From Eupeodes corollae (lineage: Eukaryota > Arthropoda > Insecta > Diptera > Syrphidae): a stretch of DNA of 64,000 nt. The position numbers and the translations under genes are program-made. The notes under the pieces are model-generated. The model saw nothing but the letters and a program-made list of their open reading frames with translations, was not told where the DNA came from and ran no database searches. Every line of letters begins with the position of its first letter. Position 1 is the stretch's first letter. Positions 1 to 11,449 of this stretch are shown here, one piece after another. The stretch spans positions 65,688,946-65,752,945 of the forward strand of contig NC_079147.1 in assembly GCF_945859685.1 (NCBI RefSeq), written 5' to 3'.

Positions 1-39
1 AATGTGATTCTGCAAAGATGTCATTTCATTAACTTATCT

Positions 40-260
40 ATTCAAGAAGATAGTACAGTAACTAAATAGTTGCCTTGTGGTATTCCATGTGAGGTTTTAA
101 AAGTATTGTTTATTTTGTCAATCCGTGGTCTTTATTTTATGATGGAGAAATTTGCGCTGCTATTGTACTTTGTATATAAATTCTTCTGAACTTTAACAAG
201 CGGCCATATTATTTTTACTAAGACTTCTGTAAAATTGGTTCTCATTTATTTGGTGTTTTT
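40..260 (-). mobile_element. Non-LTR reverse transcriptase scrap
   Basis: On the minus strand the stretch around 65-105 encodes the motif HGIPQGN, which matches the (G/S)(V/I)PQG motif shared by Jockey, CR1 and related non-LTR reverse transcriptases just before the catalytic FADD box. Upstream codons (minus strand, about 110-150) read as a plausible beta-strand lead-in (KINNTF). The next expected residues (LGPLLF) are already degraded to LVTVLS. Only a few dozen codons can be followed and the left edge of the window cuts the rest, so the family and exact limits are uncertain. It is a relic, not a gene. Confidence 0.4.
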
Positions 261-377
261 GTCCAAACATCCAAAGCAAAAGCATGCAACAATATTTTTG
301 CAAAAGTAAAAATGTTTCCATTAACATGGATGTTCAATTAAATTTAAGAGCGGACACTCATTTTCTTGATCTAGAAA

Positions 378-455
378 GACCACAACTTGGAAAATTTCAG
401 GTAGTGACTTGGGGCTGACCACAACTTGGCACATTTTGGGTAATGACTTGGGGCT
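378..455. repeat. 39-bp tandem duplication
   Basis: Two adjacent 39-base units (378-416 and 417-455) start with GACCACAACTTGG and end with GTGACTTGGGGCT or ATGACTTGGGGCT. They differ at a handful of positions. The duplication lies in non-coding sequence just upstream of the retroelement relic at 682. No function is apparent. Confidence 0.85.
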
Positions 456-681
456 CCACCCGTAATACAATCGACCCAGGCACCCGGGCACCTAGGACGT
501 AAACCTAAACAATCACCTTAAACAACGATTTGAGTTTCCTGAATGGATTCAAAATCAGTTAAAAGATGACTCAAGTTTTCATTGACAAACTTCTCTTCAC
601 CGAGGTCTAGAAAGTCGATATGTGCCACACAGTTTAAGCCACATTTAAATACAACAATTTGGAATTATAAAAATGTAAATA

Positions 682-1084
682 TTGTGGTTTTTTCCTAACT
701 TCACAATCAGTGAATTAGATAGTTCAATATCTTGGAGTGATCTGGAAACAAGTTTGAGTACGTCGAAGAATATAAAAGCTCCAGGCATATACGGGATTCC
801 TGTCCAGTTTTACAAAAACGGCACTGTTCAATTTAAAAAGTATGTTGTGGAGTCCTTTAACAGCTTATATAATGATGCTAATGTGCCAAAAAACTTTAAT
901 AAAGCAGTAATTTTTTCCATTTTCAAGAAAAGAGATTCAAATCTTGGGGAAAAGTACAGAGGAATTTCTATTCTAAACTCTATGAGGAAGATTCTGACTT
1001 CAATTCTGTACGAAAGGCTCTCTAAGTGGATCGAGAACACTAATCGTCTAAGTAAGTTTGAAGCTGGTTTTCGGTCGGGCTTTT
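682..1084 (+). mobile_element. Non-LTR retrotransposon, 5' half of reverse transcriptase (relic, interrupted)
   Basis: This is an open frame of about 134 codons with a fingers/palm-type non-LTR reverse transcriptase pattern. It has the pre-palm signature KAPGIYGIP, then AVIFSIFKK, then YRGISILNS followed by KILTSILYERL, and finally FEAGFRSG. In related endonuclease-reverse transcriptases these lie in this order before the first catalytic aspartate. The nominal start is TTG, so it is simply the left end of a surviving open stretch. The match stops abruptly near 1084, where an opposite-strand element begins. A C-terminal piece of what is probably the same element resumes at 2158 on the same strand. 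The catalytic palm is missing, so the copy is dead. Confidence 0.75.
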
Positions 1085-2130
1085 TGTTTAAGTTTAGTTT
1101 AGTTTATTCATCAAACAAAGTTTCAATAGGTTCTTAAGTGATTACTAGATAATATAATACAAACAATTTAAAATTTTAAACATTACCACCAGCAAAGTTA
1201 TTTGGAATTAATAAATTTGGTTTAAATAAATATCTACTAACATTAAAATCAATCCTGCTGTAAAGAGTATTTGTTTCTTTTAAACACCTGGATATTGGTT
1301 TTTTGGAAGCATACACAGTTCTATGACATGGAACATTAAAAATCGGATGGTTTCCAAGCAATTTTGCAGGAACATTGATCCCAATTAGAGCTAAAATTTG
1401 TGAACAATCAATGTGAAAAAAAAGAAGAGGACCAAGATAGCTTCCTTGCGAGACACCCGACGTAACATATACTGGCGCAGAAATAATGTACTGAATACGA
1501 TCCTTTAAGTATGAATTTAGCCATTTTAAAAAGTTTGAGTGAAAACCTACTTTATTTATCTTCATAAGTAAAGCATCATGATTGACTCTGTCAAAAGCTT
1601 TAGATAAGTCAGTATAGACAACATCATACTGATAACCTTTATCAAGTGCATTCAAGACTAAATTACTAAAAACAGTGAGGTTAGTTTCAGTGGATCTACC
1701 AGCTACAAAACCATGTTGGTATAGTGAAATCATTGCTTTAAGAGAAGGAGTCATAGGCTAACTTTTCAAAAAATTTGGGAATCGTAGCAATTTTACTAAT
1801 TGGACGATAGTTTGAAACATCTTGCCTACCACCTGAATAGTAAATAGGTCTGGTTGTTGAATGTTTCCAAATATTTAGAAACTCGCCATTTGCAAGTGAA
1901 CGATTAAAAATAATTTTTAAAGGTACAGCCAATGCATTCGCACACATTCGTAAAATGATTGGTGAAATTCCGTCAATATCACGTCGCATATCACCCTTAA
2001 GCTTAGACAACGCTAAGTCAATCTCAGAAGTGGAAAAACTTAAACTGCCTATATTAATAGGAGTATTTGAAGAGTTTATGTTTGTAGCATTAGGTAACGA
2101 TCGATCATATTTTTGCACTTACCAGTATTG
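1085..2130 (-). mobile_element. Jockey/CR1-type non-LTR retrotransposon, internally deleted, nested insertion
   Basis: Two overlapping minus-strand frames (2118-1738 and 1754-1176) are one reverse transcriptase broken by a frameshift in the overlap. The first carries the pre-palm part (DIDGISPIIL, SNYRPIS). The second carries HGFVAGRST, then TDLSKAFD at 1590-1613 (first catalytic aspartate), then the SGVSQGSYLGPLLF motif. Directly after that it jumps to a C-terminal tail pattern (LLGNHPIFNVPCHRT), so the FADD-box palm and thumb have been deleted. The 3' end of the element lies at about 1085-1110, where the plus strand shows repeated TTTAG, typical of simple-repeat tails of such elements. It sits between two plus-strand pieces of another non-LTR element and is probably a nested insertion. 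Confidence 0.8.
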
Positions 2131-2157
2131 CCAGGATGTTTATTGAAAAGAAAAAGA

Positions 2158-2715
2158 AATTGTATTCAACACCAAATTGTGCTATTTACGTGGAGTCTGG
2201 CGTAACGCCAATATATACTCAAAACCTCAAAATGAACTCGGATTATTTTATAAGAGTGATGAAGAGGGATGAAAGAAGTCTTCATAAAACCATCGTCCTA
2301 AGATAATTGCAATCTAATGACACACCTTGCAAAGAATGGAGTCAGCTTGCTATCTCACATGAAGCTAACTTAACTTTATTGGAGTCAAATGTAGATAAAT
2401 GGAGTTTTATGTTTGCACATGTTACTGCTAAAATTGATGAAAGAAAATACAATCAGCATCTTTCTAAAGCTTCGTCAACATCTTCGAAGAACATACATCA
2501 ATCACCAATTTACATCAGAAGCTAACTATTTCAATAACAAATTATCGACCGAAGCTATAAGTTATATCTATAGAGCACAAGTTGAAATTTTTAATCTTAA
2601 CTATATGCCTCATCGAGCAGATCTTCCAAAACCACTTTTTAAAAACCAGAAATATTTGTTATTAAACTCATTTTTGTTTCAAAATCATTCATTTTGCAAC
2701 CTAGGTGAATCATAA
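2158..2715 (+). mobile_element. Non-LTR retrotransposon C-terminal region (continuation of 682-1084)
   Basis: From 2158 the plus strand is open for about 120 codons with one TAA near 2302. It then continues in a second frame to 2712. The pattern (GVTPIYTQNL, RDERSLHK, ANYFNNKLS, RAQVEIFNLNYMPHR) resembles the post-thumb C-terminal domain of endonuclease-reverse transcriptases. That domain normally ends in a Cys/His cluster; a CNLGES-like end survives at about 2695-2712. It has the same strand as 682-1084 and the right order, so I infer these are the two ends of one element split by the minus-strand insertion. At least one stop and one frameshift make it non-functional. Confidence 0.6.
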
Positions 2716-5700
2716 AATAAAAGCCCAGTCAAGGTGTGTCAAGTTTGTTTTGCCTTATTAAACTTCAATTTTTGTAAAAAGACAAATTTTAATAAATTGA
2801 TATTTAAAAAAAAACCGAAAGTGCATATTTCAAGCTTATAGTTGGAATAAATTAATAGGATGAAAATTATTTACTAATTTTTGGGCAACAAATCCAAAGG
2901 AATTTTATTTGCGTATATTCGTCTGCTAACTTAAGTCTTACTTAAGTGGCTTGAGGCTTCATTGCGATAAGTTACAATTAATACATTTTTTTGGACAAAG
3001 TATAATTTTAGGCTTAGAAAGTTTTTTAAAACGTTTTATTTTTACAGGTTTAGTTGTATATTTATTAAGTACATCTTCCTCATTAATTAGTATAGAATTC
3101 CTAATCTTACCTAGTAGATGCCCTTTTTAAAGCTATTGTCTCCTTTAAATTTCTTTCTGATTTTAATGTTTAAATTCAATTTATGTCATATTTTAGTGCC
3201 ACTTAAATCATCAGAAACAGAACAAAATTAACATAAAACATGTCAATCGATTTGAATTTCCTCCTTCAATGCTTTTATGAATCCACATAATAATCATCAA
3301 AGTGTGAGGTTTTACCGATTAACACTAACGAACCAAGAAAATCAAATTAATTCTTATTAGAAGCTTAATGCTTCTACTAACTTCTTTAAGTCTGATATAT
3401 AGAAGTTAAAGCCCTTTTTCCCATAGTTCAAAATCTATCAATGTATAAAAGTGGGCGAAAATTAAAAAATATACCCACTCGATCCTATACATCTCTCCAC
3501 ATTAAGTATGTAAATTATTCTTAGTTGAATAATACAGAAGTCAAAATGTAATTATTGTTCCAACGCTAGAAATTAGTTTTGTTGATTTTGTGTTAGCACC
3601 TACCTGCCTTCATATCTAAAACAACATGTTAGCTGATTGAATCATTAAATCTTTATTAAGTCACCCATTATTAAAGATACACGAAAATAAGTTGTTACCT
3701 TTTATCCAATTTTACATAAAACCTATACCTTCTTATTTTCTTTTTAACTTTATTCGATTTTAAATTAAAGAAAATCTTCACTCTATTAAATAGAAGTTGA
3801 AAGAATCAAAAGATCTTCTTGACTGATAAGACCTAAATTATTGAAAAATCGATAGCTCTTAAGGAAATTGAGTTTCAAAGTAAAATTTTATGACAACCTT
3901 TTACACCGGGATTGTATAACACTACTTTCTTCTTGTGTGAATCCACTTTTAATAATCAACAACACGTTTCTACCTATCCATCAACTTTATATCAAAAGTA
4001 AATAACATAGAACTAAACCTGATCGATTTTATAATACGGGGTCTTTAAATAGCAATAAATCATCCAATACAAACAAAGTTGGCAATCAACTTAACTTATC
4101 AACTTCACAAGGAAAATATCTACTCAACTCAATATACTCGTAGTGTTCCACGTTGGGCGCCATACATGTTTTAATGTTTTCCAAATAATTATCTTCAACT
4201 ACTAATTGGAACATTTTCGCCTTGTTGAGCCAACTGGTAAACAGATAGATAAACACACGTTTCATAGTTTCAAATAAATATCAACAGTCAACACCGCACA
4301 CTATCTGATTGATTTTTTTTTTTTAATTTTGACAGGGGAATCCAAAAAATAAATCCTCACTCATCCGATCAAAGTTACACGCCCAATGAGTGTCAGTTAT
4401 GTGTAAACAGTGTCCTATGCATACATGCGATACACCGTAACACTTTACTATTTGATTCGACCCTTGTGAAGCCCTAACTCTCATTCTTTTTCCGCATAAG
4501 GTGCATTTACCTGAGCTATAAGGAAATCGAGGTGAAAATCTGATTGATAAAAAAGAAAAACCTAATATCTAATGTCAACACGCAACGGTAAAAGGGCTAA
4601 ATAACACGATGATATAACAAGTAATTCGACAAAAAAATCGACAGAAAATCGTTTGTGTTTTGTGAGTAAAACAAAAACAACATAAAAAAACAAACAGGAA
4701 AAAACAACAACAATAAGTCCTATTGACGGTTTTACTCTCTAATGGCTCTTTTCCTATAGCAACTAACATGTGTGTCGGAGTATAGCTATTTTCAACTTGT
4801 CCCTTTGTACGGTATATACGGAATAAACACACACATTTAACGGGCCATGGGAAATAGGGTCATGTTTGCCTATCCGTTGGAAAAATAAAATAAATCCTCA
4901 AAGTAATGGCGCTGCTGCTGTCGATTCCAATGCTCAGCTCATGCTGATGCCAATGTCGAAATGCCGACAAATATACTGGACAAACGACCAACGACTCTAC
5001 GACGACGGACGCAACGGACGTCAGACGACAAAACAACAAACGACTACGACGATATGGTGACGAACCTCCCAAACTGTCCAAGAGTTAAAGGTTATCACAT
5101 CCATTTTATCCGAGTGGGTTGCTGATGCGATCGATTGTATAAACCTACTCCTATGCGAGCTTCTGGTCGTTCTTTATTATTCGTTGCCTTTATAACTAGC
5201 TCCTATACTGTATACATATGCCCAGATGGAACAATGACGCCCATTATTCGGCAATTAATTGTGACTTTTTCGAACTCGGGTGTATTACGGGTGTCACATT
5301 CTGGGAGAATTATTTGAATTGGTCTTTCGCTTTTGCTCCTTCAATATGTTTTGATATCTATAATAATATACCTTCTATAAACGACCCAGAGAGCTGGATT
5401 GGGGGAGTTCATTTTCAAGAATCACAGAAGTCGGTCGGTTATAGTATAATGTGTGAGCCTTAGTTTCTCTAGGATAAGTCGATATATTAAAAATAGGGGA
5501 ATATCTATAAATAAATTGCATATTGTAAGAAAAGAAAGGCAATTCAATTCACCTTGATGGATAGGTAATTATAGATTCACATACAAAATGGGTTGCAGGA
5601 CCCACCCTAACCTAAAGGGGTTTGTTTTTTTTTTAGCAGATGGAGTCAGAGCTTTGGGGGACGTATTTTGATAAGTGAGAAAAGAAAATTTGTAGTACGT

Positions 5701-6877
5701 AGTCGTGCAATAATTCTGGTACAAAACTTCAAGGTTAAAACATTCATTTGATATAAAATGCTTATCTTTTTTTTCTAAATATTAACATAAGAAAGCAAAG
5801 AATAAATGTAAATTTGGTTTCAGTTTCTCTAATGTTACCATAAAATGAGGCGCTTGAGTAATTAGAATAATCGCCTACCTATGGTAAGGAATAAGTTTTG
5901 GCGAAATTTTCTAGTTTTGAAAATCACTGGGAACCGGAATATTGTTCGGGAATCAGGTTCTTCTAAATGTTCATATATCTTCAAGAGATGACGACTAGCA
6001 CAAAAGTAGTTATCCACATTTTCACGCTTATGAAAGCAGTTCGAGAACCAATACCTAATACTTGAACAACTTTGGAAGAAAAAGATAATGTCTACAGAAT
6101 TGGATATATTCCAGATGCATTTCAATACTGATTAGAGAGCTCTACAGATCATATGACAACACCTTGACTCCAAAATTGTATTGTTGGAAGAATCTAAAGG
6201 CATGTGATAAATGAGCATGAAATCTTTATTTTTAATAAACTGATTTTTAACGTTAAATGAGTTTAAAACAAAGAAAACGATACAATTTATGCGACATCAT
6301 TATATAAAACTAAAATTATTATTCTATGGTTAAAAAAAGGAAGTCTCACTCCAAAGTGTCACATAACGCAAGTTTTGAGAAGATATGTGAAAACGGTTGA
6401 CAAGTAATTCTATATAGAAGTGTTAAAAAGTGTTTCAATGGAGAAAGATAAACTCCTCTACAAGATTCTGGTCAGAAAATCAAAGCCAAGACAACACAAA
6501 ATTGCCTTAGAGTCAAAAAAGTAAGTTTTAATGAAGCTTAAGGTTGGCTCTTGAGAAGTCCATATTTAATCCCTTTGTTTATTTTTTGTGGTCAAAATTT
6601 GAGAGGCCTTAAAGATTTCTTGCAGGAATTTTTAAACTCTTAAAATAGAGTTAACGAAAGGTGTGTCAAAAATATCAACAGAAACAGAGCGTGCCACTAT
6701 AGTTTGAGGGCTTTCATTAAAGCTAATGTCAATCTTTTCGAGTAAAACTGTTTTCTTAATTGAACTAATATTCTAACCAAATAAATCAATCGACAATGAA
6801 TAGAAAATATTATATAATTCTTATCTTATGGCATTGAATGCACTTATGGCAAAACTCCGTATTTTTGTTTTAGTATA
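2716..6877. other. AT-rich non-coding stretch, no gene recognised
   Basis: I see no transposon protein, RNA gene or credible exon here. A GC-richer patch at about 4865-5060 contains many CGAC and GAC triplets and chance open frames on both strands. Similar patches recur at 21820-22800, 45990-47100 and 63600-64000. A pyrimidine-rich tract ending in TTTTGACAG at about 4310-4334 resembles a 3' splice site, but no reading frame supports an exon after it. Frames at 5218-5463 (+) and 6125-5862 (-) resemble nothing I recognise. Confidence 0.6.
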
Positions 6878-6885
6878 ATATTTTA

Positions 6886-7164
6886 GTGCCCGTGGCATCT
6901 TGGTTAGTGCTTTGAACTGTATGCCAGAGGTATTGAGTTCGATCTCCTTCTATACCATCTAAAGTTTTTTCACGAGTATTCTAAAAGTGTAATTCTTGTC
7001 ATGAAAGTTGCTTTAATAAATTAGCCGTTCAGATTTGGCTTAAACTGTGGGTACCCTCCATCCCTGACAACAGTAATCGCACACAGGAATGGTTGAGAGT
7101 CGTAAGTCACTAGGTCCTAGTTCTCAACGGGCTGTTGTGCCATTTAATTTATTTTTTATAAATG
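6886..7164 (+). mobile_element. tRNA-derived SINE, full length with 8-bp target duplication
   Basis: The first 70 bases look like a tRNA-type RNA polymerase III promoter. An A-box-like block GTGGCATCTTGGTTAGTGC lies near 6892 and a B-box-like GAGTTCGATCTCC near 6938. It does not fold as a clean tRNA and is followed by about 200 bases of unrelated body, ending in GTTGTGCCATTTAATTTATT and a T/A-rich tail. The octamer ATATTTTA flanks it on both sides (6878-6885 and 7165-7172), as expected for a LINE-mobilised insertion. The body recurs at 15145-15305 and, more decayed, at 30385-30480. I cannot name the family. Confidence 0.75.
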
Positions 7165-9002
7165 ATATTTTAAGTGAACCATGTTAAGTGTTCTTTTTTG
7201 TTTTAAAACTTTAGACTAACCTTCACTAACCTTAATACTTTAAAAGCTAGAGATTAATCTGGAATTCCACCGACTAAACTAGCTTACCATTCGTGCCCAT
7301 ATTTTTAAAAGCCTTACAAAATATTGATAATATAATTTTGTGTTAAAATAAATACCTTGAGCTCAATATATTCCCTTGTTTTGAAGATACTTGCGTTGAA
7401 ACGCGTTTTTATGAGTTTTTAGTTACTTTGGTTGTTTTTGCAAGAAAGTTCTTAACAGTATTTCCATATCATACAATTTTTTATTTTCAGTATCGAAATG
7501 TGTTTTAGTCGAAAACTAATTTGTATTAGCATTTTTTTGAGATATTTAGGACATTCGAACTTACGTACACACTCACACACAGTCAACTCTCTAAAAACCT
7601 TTAGAGTTTCTTATATAGGAAGTTTAAAACAGGCCAAAATACAGCTTTCTCGACAAAAGAAATATCGCACACGCCAATACCCTGAATATGATAAAATTGG
7701 AAGAATATGTCAAACCTTAGGTGAATACAACCCTCACAGACAGAAGGAAAAGTTCTAGTCAAACAGCTATCGATGAAATAATCCTTAAGCAGAGGATAAT
7801 TTCTTTAAGTTTTTCACAGAAACTGAAATATGAAGGTTCATTCTCCTCTAATGACGAAGAAATTAGCTGCGTTTTTTTTTGAAAATCATCTTCAACGAAA
7901 GTGGAAGTATAAAGACATCATAATGCATTTTAATTTGATAGATATAATTTTCCAAATTAACAAGCTCACTTTCTACCGATCCCAAATTAAAATCAGTAAA
8001 GAACAAGCTATAACAATCACAAACAAGTGAATTCAGCTATAAAATTTTCAAAGCAGTGACCCTGGCGCTGATAAGATCGATTGTCACTTTATTTTTCCTT
8101 AATTTAGCAGTTCCGAAATTTTATATTTGAACTTGAAAACAGGGCAGTAGTACAAATTTCTTGTTATAAACTTCATACGTAACTATTGGCAGGTTGTTTG
8201 AGAAAAAAGTTATGCTTTTTGAAGATAAAGAATCGATCATTTAAACTTATTATATCACTTTTTTCAAAATCATTTATTTCGACCAATCTACTCGTAGTTC
8301 AAATTTCTACCAGAACTTCAATAATTTTTAAGTTTAAAATTTAAAGTCAATAAGAATGCATGGTAGTTATAGTTTATGGTAGTCTTCCACATTTTTAACT
8401 TTGGTGAAGATTCGTTACCGTTAAAGTAATCATAGGACGATAAAACTTTAAAAACAAATTGAAGAACAAGTAAATATTTTCAATTTCCAAATATGACTAT
8501 TTAATGTAAGTGAATAAAAAGTGTTTGTTTTTTTTTTTTCAATTTGTGAAAACCTCGGTTGATTTTTCTAACTTTGTTTACAATACTTAGATAGCATCGT
8601 AAAAAATAACACAATTAAATTAATTTTGACCAATTCTAATGTTTAATAACTTTTCCATCTTTTCCTCTTATTAAAATACTTCTCAACACCTCCTATCCAA
8701 TCATTCCCTTTTTTCCTAATGCTCACACTGTGTCTTTGGCATGTTAAAGATATAAAAACTCCTTTTAGTGTTTGCTAATTATAAAAAAAAATATATAGAA
8801 CATGAGCGCTAGGATTTGAAAAAAAATCAAATATCCTAAGATCTTACCGTAGAATTTTTGTAGTGGAAAAATAAACTGCGGAAAAACTAACATGGCTTAA
8901 ATCAGCTTAATAATGTGCAAAGTGTACTGAGTTTTTGTCTTATTGGCTTGTTATTTTTCCACCAATCAGTTATTATTGTCTGTTCAAAAACTGCTGATTT
9001 CA

Positions 9003-9052
9003 AAAATATTAACAAATAACTATACCAAACGATAGTTATTTGTTAATATTTT
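9003..9052. repeat. Perfect 21-bp inverted repeat with 8-base loop
   Basis: The arms 9003-9023 and 9032-9052 are exact reverse complements. The loop is ACCAAACG. The arms are almost pure A/T with a central TAACAAATAACTA core. Pairing ends exactly at both edges. A transcript would form an uninterrupted 21-bp stem. It could be the remnant of a very small palindromic element, a cruciform-prone site or a small-RNA precursor, and the sequence alone does not decide. Confidence 0.9.
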
Positions 9053-9229
9053 CTTTTGTCTAACTAAAGTTTCTAAAAGAACTTTGTCCTGATTTTGGAT
9101 TTTACTTAGCATTTTTTTTATCACATAAGGTTTCAAATACATTTTTAAAAAAAGTTGTTAATTAAAGTTTTAGTTTCTAAATTTTTTTTAATCAAATTAC
9201 CAAAATTTAAAAAAATATATGTTTTCTAA

Positions 9230-9400
9230 ATTGTGTCAATATTTTTTCAATATTTATCAAAACCTGATATTGTAGATTTGTTAAGAGGACGAATTCGTAA
9301 AAAAAAAAAAACAAAACCTACTCTTAAGCCGTTTTGCCTATTTTGGTTTAGAAACCTCTTAGCATATATATTAAAGGTTTTCTTAAAAACGTATGTGGGG
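9230..9400. repeat. Possible dispersed repeat shared with 60270-60420
   Basis: The segment with CAAAACCTGATATTGTAG and, 20 bases on, GACGAATTCGT aligns in order with CAAAACTTGATGTTGTAG and AACAAATTCGT at about 60303-60352. Both are followed by a similar AAACC/AAACAT and TTTTGGTTTA/TTTAGTTTG stretch. Both are AT-rich, which weakens the case. If real, they are two old copies of one repeat family. Confidence 0.35.
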
Positions 9401-11449
9401 CGGGTGAAATCTAAGAATTTATGAAGGTTTATCGATTATTTATTAAAATACAATAAATATTCCATTTGAATACTTCAGATATTGATGATAGGTTTAAAAA
9501 ACTATATTATGTATGTGGGTTGTTTCCAATTCAAGCCATCATCCACCGCGAGAGTGCAATTAGATTTCCAGAAACAGAGCACTGTCGATAAGTGTTTTTC
9601 GACTTCAAAACTGTAAGGCCAAAAAGCCTTTATTTTAAAACAATATTAATGTTTAAAAAAAACCGACACAATGACACCAATTTAGACAAGTCTAAGGCCA
9701 ACATGTTGAAGTGCAGCTCTTACGTGCAACTTGTTCAGCTAATTCGAACTTAAGTTGAACATAAAACAATAAGCAGAGTTTTTAAGAGACATACAAAAAA
9801 TAGAAGCCACAAACTTTCAATGTGAAAGCTTTTAATGTGACTTATATTTATCCAACACAACAAAATAGTAAAATAATAGTTCCGAACTAATACAAAACCG
9901 TGCTTTATACATAATTAAATAAATTTATTCAATTACGAAAAACTGACTTAATTAACAAAATGGAAGTTGTTTTAATTCGTAATTAATTTTGGCATTGTAC
10001 TTTTGGGAAAAGGCATAAATCTCCAGGTTCTTTTTCGAAAACTCACAAAATGTATATAAACAAGATACGTAATTTTCGTTTATTTATTTAAACCGCACTA
10101 AACACGCATCAATAAAGTACCCACTAAATGATTTAATATTCATTAATACAGACCTCTTTTTTAATTGCTAATCCCACACCAAATGTTCACTAATTTGTGT
10201 ATCTAGTAAATCATAAATTTCTTGACATTTTAGTTTTTTGACGTACCAAAGAAATCAAAACAAAAATTCTGCAAAACGTCACGAAGTTTTTTGATCCCTC
10301 TCAAATGTCAAAACCTATACCTTTGTCGGTCTCTTAACTCTTAACTCAACTCTTCTTGTAAAAAAATGGTAATTCAATTCCTCCTATTTGTCACCACAAA
10401 ACCGCACAGAATACGAAAAAATTCCCTATCGCTTAGTCACGCAGTGCAACTGACGCACTCTAAAATATTCAAAGGAATTAAAAAATTCATAATGTAAATT
10501 TGTGCAGCAGCAAGACAATTTATACTATGAAATAAAAAATAAACAAAGAAAAATAAATTTCTCACGCAATGTTGTTCACGTTTATAATGTTTTTGTGTTG
10601 TTTTTGTATAATTGTAATGGTATCTCTCTTATGGCAGTTCAAGCGAGTCACACAATAGCCACTACTGTCACTTTGAGGCATGGTAATTAATATAAATGCT
10701 GCTTATTCGCCCCCATTTTCTCCCCATCCAGTGATGGAATAGAATAGAATGGTTATTATTCAAAGCGATTAGCTATAGTGTCTTTGTGTGTATACGTATA
10801 ATTTTTGGACTGTTTGACAGGCAATTTGACAGTTGACAAATTCAATTTAGATGATAAAGTGTCAGTGTCAGTGTCACTGAAGTGTGGTCACGTGGCCCTA
10901 TCTTTTTATTTGTTGGTGGTAGAGATTTTGACGGAAATTAGGCGAAATGGAGAACCTGATTACCTACAATATGTTTGTTGTTTACTTTAAAAAATACCAC
11001 GGTAAGTGGTCAATTAATAATCTATGGGTTGAGTTTAAGGATTATTAACTTGAATCAGTTTTTAGTAATTTTGACTGTTTATACCTTAAATTAGAGGTTT
11101 TTTGTTCATGTGGAACTAATAAAGAAAACAAATAACTTACTCATCATGCGGTACCCGTTTTCTAAATGCCATCCTTTACTTACCTAAAATGAAAATAAAA
11201 TAAGTCATTATTTATGATATTGAAAACAATCAAAGTAATTAAAAAGAAGAAAATTCCTTAAGAAATTTAAAAGCCAATATTTTTGAAAATCAAGTTAGCA
11301 GTTTTTACGCCTAAAATTGTTGAACAGTTATTCATAATATTTAAATACAGTAATATATCACTGTTTTTCAGCTGTTATTTTGTTGACTATTATATCGTAC
11401 TTGAAAATGTTCGTAGACCAAAATTTAATTCCGATAAGTGAAAGAAGGG

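Larger units (their letters stand above)
7173..11440. other. AT-rich non-coding stretch
   Basis: Apart from the hairpin at 9003-9052 and a possible repeat at 9230-9400 there is nothing I can name. Open frames at 7498-7758, 7830-8030, 10502-10690 and 10805-10990 have no recognisable motif. They look like chance openings in AT-rich DNA. A short (TGTCAG)n tract lies near 10859-10880. Confidence 0.55.

Noticed and set aside
4310..4340. 3' splice site
   Set aside because: A long T-run followed by TTTTGACAG resembles an acceptor, but there is no branch/exon context or open frame that would make use of it.
5862..6125. Minus-strand ORF of 87 codons as a new gene
   Set aside because: No recognisable domain, no supporting splice signals and no sign of codon bias; left as a chance frame.
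6892..6960. tRNA gene
   Set aside because: A-box-like and B-box-like blocks are present, but no acceptor stem closes around them and the sequence continues into a repeated body with a target duplication. It is the head of a SINE.
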